Part shown: positions 1 to 5,836 of the stretch, one piece after another | How positions within the stretch are numbered: the stretch's first letter is position 1 | How the letters are laid out: each line of letters starts with the position of its first letter | DNA from: an uncultured bacterium | Lineage (GTDB): Bacteria > Bacteroidota > Bacteroidia > CAILMK01 | NCBI GenBank assembly: GCA_903835275.1 | Contig: CAILMK010000247.1 | Location: 1-7,620 of the forward strand | Length of the DNA: 7,620 bases | Reading direction: 5' to 3' | The notes under the pieces: model-generated | What the model was told of the DNA's origin: nothing | Seen by the model: only the letters and a program-made list of their open reading frames with translations | Databases searched by the model: none | Made by a program: the position numbers and the translations under genes

Positions 1-35
1 AGAAGTAAAATATAGAAGATCAGTTTCATTACCTG

Positions 36-2453
36 TTAATATATTCCTTTATTGGACAAAAACTGTTCCAAAGATGCATCATCGTCGTAAAGAACTTCCC
101 TGGCAGTGCTTCCTTTGCTCGGTCCAACCACGCCCAAACGCTCCATTTGGTCCATGAGTCTGCCGGCACGATTATAGCCCAGTTTCATCCTGCGTTGCAG
201 CAGGGAAGTGGATCCCTGTTGGGTACTGACTATTAAGCGAGCCGCGTCCGCGAAGAGGGGATCAACATCGCCGTCAAAATCGGCGTTCCCGCCGCCGGAA
301 TTTTCCTCGGTGTAAATATGCAGTTTATATGGTTCAGGATAAGGCTGTTCGGAAATGAAGTTACAAAGCGTTTCCACCTCATCGGTATCAATAAACGGAC
401 ATTGTATCCGGATAATATCATTGCCTGCGGAAAAGAGCATATCGCCGCGGCCAATAAGTTGTTCCGCGCCTTTAGAATCAAGGATGGTCCGGGAGTCAAT
501 GGCGGAACTAACCTTAAAGGCAAGTCGCGCCGGGAAATTCGCCTTGATGGTACCTGTGATAATATTTACTGAAGGCCTTTGTGTCGCCACAATTAAATGG
601 ATACCTATTGCACGCGCTAACTGTGCCAGACGTGCGATTGGTAATTCCACTTCCTTGCCTGCGGTCATCATCAAATCAGCCAACTCGTCAATAACAAGAA
701 TGACGTATGGCAGGCGTTTGTGAATGATGGGATCCAATAATCCGCGCTCAATTTTCTTATTGTATTCCTTGAGGTTACGTACCTGTGCATCCTTCAGTTT
801 ATCGTAGCGGTCATCCATTTCTACGCAGAGGCTTTTCAGTACGTCCACCACCATTTTTGTATCAGTGATGATCGCCTCCTGCCCGTCCGGCAATTCAGGA
901 AGGAAATGTTTTTCTATTTTTTTGAATAAACTCAATTCTACTTTCTTCGGATCGACCATCACGAATTTCACATCTTCCGGATGCTTTTTATAAAGGATCG
1001 AAGCAATGATGGTATTGATACCCACGGATTTTCCCTGGCCTGTGGCTCCTGCCATCAGCAAGTGAGGCATCTTGGCAAGGTCAGCAACGTACACTTCATT
1101 TGAAATGGTCCTGCCAAGTACAATCGGGAGATCGGCCGTTGAATTTCTGAATGCTTCGGAGGCAAGAGCTTCCTTCATGGAAACAATTTCAGGATGGCGG
1201 TTCGGCACCTCTATACCTACCGTGCCTTTACCCGGCATTGGCGCAATGATACGAATACCCAATGCTGATAAGCTCAATGCAATATCATCTTCAAGGCTTT
1301 TTATTTTTGAAATACGAATGCCAGGGGCAGGAATGATTTCATAGAGCGTTACGGTTGGTCCGATGGTCGCTTCTATCTTGTCAATTTTTATTTTATAATT
1401 CTCAAGTGTCTCAACAATGAGGTCCTTGCGCTGCTGCAATTCCGCCTCATCCACCTTAGCATTTGTGCTGAGGTGATCGCGCAATAAATTCAGATGAGGA
1501 TACTTATACCATGAACCAGTATTACTGATCTCTTCTGCCAGTTGTTCATTGGCCGCTTCCTTTGATATCGTCGATTTTGCAGGCGCTTTAATTTCAAAAC
1601 CTACATTGGTATCTTTATGCGCAACTACAGGAACAGGTTTTGGTTCTGGCTTGGAAACGAGGGAAATTTCTTCTTCCTCTTCTTCGTCTTCTAATTCTTC
1701 CTCGTCCTCTTCTTCTTCGTATTCATTCTCATCATCTTCTTCCTCTTCTTCCTCATGCTCAATATTATGTGCTCTTGTATCGGAATCTTCACCGCTATCA
1801 GATCTCATTCTGTTGAGGAAAGCAAATTTTGGAAGCATCAGACTCATATTGAACGATAGAACCAAAAATGTAAGTAAGCCGAGCATGAGTAAAATTACCA
1901 GACCGATCACTCCGATCATTCCGCGTATCCAGTTTTGCATTTCATTTCCGAATATGCCGCCGACATAATTCAATTCCGGCGAAGTGTTGAATACAAGGCC
2001 AAGGGTAACTGATATAAACACTGTAAAGAATAGAAGGATACTGCCAACCCTCAGGAGAGATACTTTCCTTAGTTCAAAAAGTATTTTATATCCTGTCAGG
2101 AAAAAAAGCGGTATCAGTAAAAATGAAGATAGTCCGAACCAGTCATGCACAAAAAGATTGGAAGCCCAGACGCCCACTATGCCCATCCAGTTGGAGGTGG
2201 TACCGGGTTGTGCTGTTCCAGCCATCCCACCATTAAGCAGGCTTTGATCCGACTGCCAGGTGAAGATATAGCTGATGAAAGCAAAAAACAGGAATATAGA
2301 AGAGGCGATCAGAACCAGTCCGCTGATTTTTTTAATTCTTTCCCCATACTTTTCCCAGAAGGTTGGGTCTTCCCCGGTTTTTTGTTTCCTGGGTTTAACT
2401 TCCTTTTCAATAGGGGTTGTCCTGAATGTATTTCTTGCCGAATTCTCAGCCAT
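36..2453 (-). CDS. ftsK: DNA translocase FtsK (FtsK/SpoIIIE family), complete
   Basis: ATP-driven, membrane-anchored DNA pump that acts at the division septum in chromosome segregation and dimer resolution (family knowledge). The product is 805 aa. Four hydrophobic segments lie at about 44-65, 106-126, 135-156 and 178-201. An extremely acidic linker follows at 232-262, then the alpha/beta motor from about 330. Walker A is GATGQGKS at 469-476 and Walker B is VILVIDE at 584-590, followed by ATQRPS at 623-628. The C-terminal winged-helix gamma domain spans about 735-790 and contains LLQRRMKLGYNRAGRL, matching the DNA-reading domain of FtsK. I chose the ATG at 2453 because a GGAGAGGT Shine-Dalgarno-like site precedes it. 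The frame could extend 9 codons to a TTG at 2480, but that TTG lies inside the predicted -7 promoter box. Length and domain order are normal for a Bacteroidota FtsK, shorter than E. coli FtsK because the linker is short. No defect is seen. It is divergently oriented to the GT87 gene. Confidence 0.96.
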   Translation of the reverse strand: MAENSARNTFRTTPIEKEVKPRKQKTGEDPTFWEKYGERIKKISGLVLIASSIFLFFAFISYIFTWQSDQSLLNGGMAGTAQPGTTSNWMGIVGVWASNLFVHDWFGLSSFLLIPLFFLTGYKILFELRKVSLLRVGSILLFFTVFISVTLGLVFNTSPELNYVGGIFGNEMQNWIRGMIGVIGLVILLMLGLLTFLVLSFNMSLMLPKFAFLNRMRSDSGEDSDTRAHNIEHEEEEEEDDENEYEEEEDEEELEDEEEEEEISLVSKPEPKPVPVVAHKDTNVGFEIKAPAKSTISKEAANEQLAEEISNTGSWYKYPHLNLLRDHLSTNAKVDEAELQQRKDLIVETLENYKIKIDKIEATIGPTVTLYEIIPAPGIRISKIKSLEDDIALSLSALGIRIIAPMPGKGTVGIEVPNRHPEIVSMKEALASEAFRNSTADLPIVLGRTISNEVYVADLAKMPHLLMAGATGQGKSVGINTIIASILYKKHPEDVKFVMVDPKKVELSLFKKIEKHFLPELPDGQEAIITDTKMVVDVLKSLCVEMDDRYDKLKDAQVRNLKEYNKKIERGLLDPIIHKRLPYVILVIDELADLMMTAGKEVELPIARLAQLARAIGIHLIVATQRPSVNIITGTIKANFPARLAFKVSSAIDSRTILDSKGAEQLIGRGDMLFSAGNDIIRIQCPFIDTDEVETLCNFISEQPYPEPYKLHIYTEENSGGGNADFDGDVDPLFADAARLIVSTQQGSTSLLQRRMKLGYNRAGRLMDQMERLGVVGPSKGSTAREVLYDDDASLEQFLSNKGIY
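1668..1754 (-). repeat. Purine-rich low-complexity tract encoding the acidic FtsK linker
   Basis: This coding-strand run of GAA/GAG/GAT/GAC codons appears on the plus strand as an almost pure pyrimidine tract of ttc/tct/tcc triplets. It encodes most of FtsK residues 232-262, where 27 of 31 residues are Asp or Glu; the exceptions are His233, Asn243, Tyr245 and Leu254. It separates the membrane domain from the motor domain and is expected to be disordered. Such in-frame triplet tracts can gain or lose codons by slippage without breaking the protein. Confidence 0.85.
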
Positions 2454-2457
2454 GCGC

Positions 2458-2465
2458 ACCTCTCC
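2458..2465 (-). promoter_or_regulatory. Ribosome binding site of ftsK
   Basis: The minus strand reads GGAGAGGT, ending 4 bases before the ATG at 2453. It resembles a classical Shine-Dalgarno sequence, which is not typical of Bacteroidota genes. It is the main reason for choosing this ATG over the upstream TTG. Confidence 0.6.
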
Positions 2466-2477
2466 GTTATTATCACA

Positions 2478-2485
2478 CAAAAGTA
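2478..2485 (-). promoter_or_regulatory. Predicted -7 promoter element for ftsK (TACTTTTG)
   Basis: The minus strand reads TACTTTTG, an exact match to the Bacteroidota -7 consensus TAnnTTTG. It lies 24 bases upstream of the ftsK ATG, predicting a leader of roughly 20 nt that includes the GGAGAGGT site. I found no clear TTG -33 element 17-23 bases upstream, so the call rests on the -7 box and its position. Confidence 0.55.
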
Positions 2486-2657
2486 GCGAAAAACCACTGC
2501 GTTTTGTTGCATTTTACATTAAAAACGGTGAATTAACATAGATATTGTCTCAATGTTGATTTCTATCCTGAAAAAATAATGAATTTGGTCCTAAAGCTTT
2601 TTTATAGGCCCCGGAATGTTAATTACGCTGAAAGGACTAACATGAAAAATAATGCTA

Positions 2658-2689
2658 TTGATGCTGTGTTCTGTATTTCTGTAACTTTG
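2658..2689 (+). promoter_or_regulatory. Predicted promoter of the GT87 gene (TTG / TAACTTTG)
   Basis: TTG at 2658-2660 is followed after 21 bases by TAACTTTG at 2682-2689, an exact TAnnTTTG match. This is the best-formed promoter in the window because both elements are present at a permitted spacing. The -7 box ends only 4 bases before the ATG at 2694, so transcription should begin at or within a few bases of the start codon. The rest of the 240-bp divergent intergenic region (2454-2693) holds no recognisable gene. A 6-bp inverted repeat, ATGTTA at 2617-2622 and TAACAT at 2638-2643, is too weak to call an operator. Confidence 0.6.
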
Positions 2690-2693
2690 CATT

Positions 2694-3968
2694 ATGTCAA
2701 CGGGTGGAACCCTCGAGTATTTCCTGATAGAAAAAAAACGTCTGCGCGACCGGAGGTTTATCCTTTTGTACGCGGCTGTTTTTGTATTTATGGTCGTGTA
2801 TTCCATTACAAATGGTATGCGCGTGGGCATGGCCAGCGATTTTAATGTTTTCTGGAATGCAGGTAGAAATTTTGCCAGCGGTGCTGATATGTACAGCCGC
2901 ATTGGTGGTGCTGAGCGGTACATATATCCGCCGTTCGCGGCAATGCTGTTCCAGTTTTTCGCGCTGTTTCCATTGAAGGTGGCGGCATCCATTTATACAT
3001 TCATTAATTTCCTTCTTTTTCTATTATCAATTTCCCTGAGCAGAAATATCCTCGGGCATTTTATTGGCGATGACAGGAAGAAGGATATTACCATCGAAAT
3101 TATTTTCGGTGTGGCATGTTCCTGTCGTTTTTTCTGGTATCATACTGCATTTGTGCAAATGAATGAATTGATGCTGGTGCTTTGTTTGTATGGTATTCTT
3201 GCATCTTTAAAAGGCAGGGAATGGGTGGCGGTTGCCTGCATCATTGCTGCGGCGTTCATAAAAGTATTGCCTGTTTTTTTTATTCCGTGGCTTTTGCTGA
3301 GGGGCAACTACAAGACGTTTTTCAAACTTGCTGTTTGTACGGCTGTTTGTCTTTTATTGCCGTGGTTGTGGAGGGGTGGATATGCAGGCATTACAGACCT
3401 ACATCACTATTACTCCAGTTTTCTGGAGCCTTTTCAAAACGGTAGGGTGGAACCCGAATTTCATAACCAGAGCCTGGCAGCAAGTGTGTATAAGATATGC
3501 CTGCCGAACGCTGTAAACCTGCCTTATAATTATCAGTTATTTGATTTGACTGTTTTACAAGCTTCACTGATTTATAAAATAAGCTTTTTCCTGATCGGGG
3601 GCTTGTTGCTTTGTTATTTGTTTTGGGAAAAATTTGTACTGAAGAAAAACACTTTACGCGGACTTGCACTAATATTTATTGCCATGCATTTGCTATCCGG
3701 CATCACATGGGAATATCATCTGGTTTCGCTGTTGTTTGTATATGCAGTATATGCGTTATACTACAAACAAAAAATGGGATGGTGGAGTAAATTTTTCTTT
3801 TATCTTATCGGTTTTTTTATTGTCCTTTTTTCCATTGTTGGGAAGGATACAGTAGGTGATTTTCTGTATCATTATATGGAAGGATATAGCGTAGTTACAT
3901 GGACGATGGCAATGCTTTTTCCCTTCCTTCTTTTTGTGAAGGAACCGAAGAAAGTTGTTGTAAGCTGA
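2694..3968 (+). CDS. Polytopic membrane glycosyltransferase, GT87 (DUF2029) family
   Basis: The product is a 424-aa hydrophobic protein with about ten membrane segments, the first at about 22-38. Family landmarks occur in order. SDFNVFWNAG (48-57) follows TM1 and carries Asp49, the likely catalytic acid in this GT-C fold by analogy. YIYPP lies at 76-80, a VQMNELMLVL segment at about 154-163, and FIKVLP at 188-193. NQSL is at 248-251 and a late GITWEYHLV motif at 336-344. GT87 enzymes use polyprenyl-phosphate sugars, mannose in characterised actinobacterial members, to build envelope glycans on the outer leaflet. Donor and acceptor here cannot be read from sequence. M1 is the only sensible start, since the next in-frame Met (33) lies inside TM1. 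The gene stands alone on its strand, divergent from ftsK and convergent with the T9SS gene. No neighbouring glycan-assembly genes are visible. Confidence 0.85.
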   Translation: MSTGGTLEYFLIEKKRLRDRRFILLYAAVFVFMVVYSITNGMRVGMASDFNVFWNAGRNFASGADMYSRIGGAERYIYPPFAAMLFQFFALFPLKVAASIYTFINFLLFLLSISLSRNILGHFIGDDRKKDITIEIIFGVACSCRFFWYHTAFVQMNELMLVLCLYGILASLKGREWVAVACIIAAAFIKVLPVFFIPWLLLRGNYKTFFKLAVCTAVCLLLPWLWRGGYAGITDLHHYYSSFLEPFQNGRVEPEFHNQSLAASVYKICLPNAVNLPYNYQLFDLTVLQASLIYKISFFLIGGLLLCYLFWEKFVLKKNTLRGLALIFIAMHLLSGITWEYHLVSLLFVYAVYALYYKQKMGWWSKFFFYLIGFFIVLFSIVGKDTVGDFLYHYMEGYSVVTWTMAMLFPFLLFVKEPKKVVVS

Positions 3969-3971
3969 TAT

Positions 3972-4946
3972 TTATTCCTTTATGATTTTACTCCAACTTG
4001 TTCTGCTCCCGTCAGTAACTCGAAGTATGTAAATGCCCTTTGGTAAATGCCCTAAATAAAGAGTATAGCCATTGTTTAATTTATCTGATTGAACTGAACT
4101 TTCAAACACTGCTTTGCCTAAAACATCTGTTATAGTGATTTCAGTTTTGCCTTCAAAGGTATTATTCTGAATCGTTAAACTGGAGATGAATGGATTAGGG
4201 TAAAGGGAAATATTTGTCGCATAAGTTTTTTCTACACCTTCAAAAATTAGAGTATCATAAAGAACTCTTGAGTAAGGCATCCATTTTTTGCCGAATTTAT
4301 ATTCAGTATAGATTTCCCAAACTTTAGTATTATTGTAGTAATAGTAACTGCGATAAAATGAAGATTGTACTCCTACACCCGGGCGACCCGGTGGAATGTC
4401 ATGCTCGGTAGTGTTGTAATATACCTTTCCACTCGAGTCCCTAAAGTAATCCGTTATTTGTTCAGGTATATTGTCATCACAATATTGCAAATGTTGAAAC
4501 TCTCTTAATTGCCCATTGCTTGCATAAAAGAAAGAATCAAAGATAGGGCATAAGCCAAGACCAAAAAGATCGTGAATATGAATAGAAACTAATTTTCCTG
4601 ATTTATAATTGTATTTGTTTATGTAAGATGTATCATAATTGCCTTTATACATTACATAATTATAATATGAATCTACTTGTATGCCTGAATAAAAGTACAC
4701 AGCATTCCCAAGTGTATCTCCTGTTGGATTGGAAATAAACCATTCATAAAGTTTTCTCCCTGCGCTATCATAATTAGGGGTATTATGTTGAAATAACGTC
4801 CATTTTAGATTTATAGTGTCGTAACTATAATAGTCAGCAGTTTTATATCCTGTGAATGGCGTTCCGTTATCCATCTGGGCGTTAGCAGTAAAACTATTAA
4901 GCAATAGATAAATCAGTATGCTTAGCGATGTAATGTTCTTTGCCAT
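3972..4946 (-). CDS. Secreted protein with T9SS type A sorting domain and YD-like repeats
   Basis: The product is 324 aa. A Sec signal peptide covers residues 1-23, with a hydrophobic core at about 7-20 and predicted cleavage ANA|Q24, leaving an N-terminal Gln as is common in Bacteroidota. The C-terminal part (about 246-324) matches the type IX secretion sorting domain: ISLYPNPF at 246-253, ITDVLGKAVF at about 282-291, LPKGIYILRV at 311-320, and the terminal KIIKE. The protein should cross the outer membrane by T9SS and be released or surface-anchored after tail removal. The middle is Tyr-rich with about five loose repeats of the form aromatic-x-Y-x-x-x-G-x-L/V, for example KYNYKSGKLV at 111-120. 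Its only cysteines are 133 and 156. No enzymatic motif is seen, so the function is unknown; binding or surface display is possible. A predicted -7 box lies close upstream. It follows lipoprotein B after 72 bp on the same strand. Confidence 0.88.
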   Translation of the reverse strand: MAKNITSLSILIYLLLNSFTANAQMDNGTPFTGYKTADYYSYDTINLKWTLFQHNTPNYDSAGRKLYEWFISNPTGDTLGNAVYFYSGIQVDSYYNYVMYKGNYDTSYINKYNYKSGKLVSIHIHDLFGLGLCPIFDSFFYASNGQLREFQHLQYCDDNIPEQITDYFRDSSGKVYYNTTEHDIPPGRPGVGVQSSFYRSYYYYNNTKVWEIYTEYKFGKKWMPYSRVLYDTLIFEGVEKTYATNISLYPNPFISSLTIQNNTFEGKTEITITDVLGKAVFESSVQSDKLNNGYTLYLGHLPKGIYILRVTDGSRTSWSKIIKE

Positions 4947-4960
4947 GATTTTCTTTTTAT

Positions 4961-4968
4961 CAAAGATA
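4961..4968 (-). promoter_or_regulatory. Predicted -7 promoter element for the T9SS-secreted protein (TATCTTTG)
   Basis: The minus strand reads TATCTTTG, an exact TAnnTTTG match, 14 bases upstream of the ATG at 4946. It predicts a short A-rich leader of about 10 nt (AAAAAGAAAATC before the ATG). No clear TTG -33 element is present. It suggests this gene can be transcribed independently of the lipoprotein pair upstream. Confidence 0.5.
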
Positions 4969-5018
4969 GCATATTACTGGCGATTCTAAAAGTGGTCCTT
5001 GCTTTAATCAAAAACTTC

Positions 5019-5798
5019 TCAATGGCAACTATATGTAAAGGTTTTATTGTATCCCGGATATCCATTTGATGTACTGGAATAATTGAGTTTTGTTATCTGG
5101 CCACCATTAGTTTGATACGTGTAGGTATCAGTCCGGCTAATTGTCCCGGTTTTGGAATATGTTATAGCTTTAGTGACGTTATCAGGTCCCCATGTGCTAA
5201 TATCATAAAGGGCTATCCGAATATTAACATCAATATTTTTATAAACGATTGCATTGTTATCGTATTCATAAACGGTGGAATCCGTGACTACATTACTGGT
5301 ATCATAATCTATGACACTTGATACATTCCCGCGGGAATCATACCTGATGCCAATTAAATACAGGTTATTGACAGGGTCAGGATAAGATATTTTGGTGATT
5401 TTTTTTGAGGAATTATAAGTATAAATAACTGTTGACTGAAAAGCGCCTGAAAAATCGTAATAATTATTTTCAGCAAGTGTTCCATCGGCATTGTACTTGA
5501 ATTTTAAGAATTCATAACCATTATCGTAGGAATATCTTGATACCATTCCAATGTTGTTATATGAGATGCTGTCAATTCTTAAACTATCATATAAAGCGGA
5601 AGGATCTACATTGGCAATTACCTTTATTCTTTCTATTGAATCATAAGTATATCTTATTTTGGTACCATCATTTCTATACATGGATTGCAAATAACACGTT
5701 GGCGTCTGAGTTATATTAGACGTGGTAGTGGATTCTTTTTTCTTACACGAGAAAAGGATTGCGAAACCAAGAAAAAATAGCGATAGAATCTTTTTCAT
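5019..5798 (-). CDS. Lipoprotein B with YD-like repeats (paralogue of 5837-6673)
   Basis: The product is a 259-aa predicted lipoprotein. It has a basic N-terminus (MKK), a hydrophobic core and lipobox LFSC with lipidated Cys18, then KKKES and a short Ser/Thr-rich linker. The mature domain runs from TCYLQ (Cys34) to the end, YSCH (Cys258). It contains about eight repeats of the type aromatic-x-Y-D/N-x-x-G-x-L/V, such as KFKYNADGTLA, IYTYNSSKKI and IRYDSRGNV. These recall YD/RHS-type or DUF4595-like beta repeats, though I have not confirmed a family. The start is the ATG at 5798, since a GAGG-type ribosome site precedes it and it gives a canonical signal peptide. The frame extends 16 codons to a TTG at 5846 that would overlap the upstream gene. 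It lies 38 bp downstream of its paralogue, so co-transcription is likely. Location is the outer membrane or periplasm; function is unknown. Confidence 0.85.
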   Translation of the reverse strand: MKKILSLFFLGFAILFSCKKKESTTTSNITQTPTCYLQSMYRNDGTKIRYTYDSIERIKVIANVDPSALYDSLRIDSISYNNIGMVSRYSYDNGYEFLKFKYNADGTLAENNYYDFSGAFQSTVIYTYNSSKKITKISYPDPVNNLYLIGIRYDSRGNVSSVIDYDTSNVVTDSTVYEYDNNAIVYKNIDVNIRIALYDISTWGPDNVTKAITYSKTGTISRTDTYTYQTNGGQITKLNYSSTSNGYPGYNKTFTYSCH

Positions 5799-5803
5799 AA
5801 AAG

Positions 5804-5810
5804 CCTCTTT
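5804..5810 (-). promoter_or_regulatory. Ribosome binding site of lipoprotein B
   Basis: The minus strand reads AAAGAGG, ending 5 bases before the ATG at 5798. It supports the internal ATG rather than the upstream in-frame TTG at 5846. No exact TAnnTTTG box lies in the 38-bp gap to the upstream gene; the nearest is TATTTTG, one T short, so this gene probably depends on the upstream promoter. Confidence 0.45.
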
Positions 5811-5836
5811 TACGAAAACCAAAATACGTTTATATC

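Noticed and set aside
1549..1968. Plus-strand serine-rich open frame opposite ftsK
   Set aside because: Its Ser runs are just the complement of the GAA/GAG codons of the FtsK acidic linker. FtsK itself is unmistakable.
2454..2480. Nine-codon N-terminal extension of FtsK from a TTG start
   Set aside because: The TTG overlaps the predicted TAnnTTTG promoter box and has no ribosome site, whereas the ATG at 2453 is preceded by GGAGAGGT.
2617..2643. 6-bp inverted repeat ATGTTA/TAACAT as an operator
   Set aside because: It is short, AT-rich and has a 15-base spacer. Chance occurrence in a 240-bp region is likely.
2579..2845. Small plus-strand open frame running from the intergenic region into the GT87 gene
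   Set aside because: It overlaps the well-supported GT87 gene in another frame, spans its promoter, and has no recognisable sequence features.
4947..5018. Intrinsic terminator after lipoprotein B
   Set aside because: No GC-rich hairpin followed by a T-run was found on the minus strand in this 72-bp gap.
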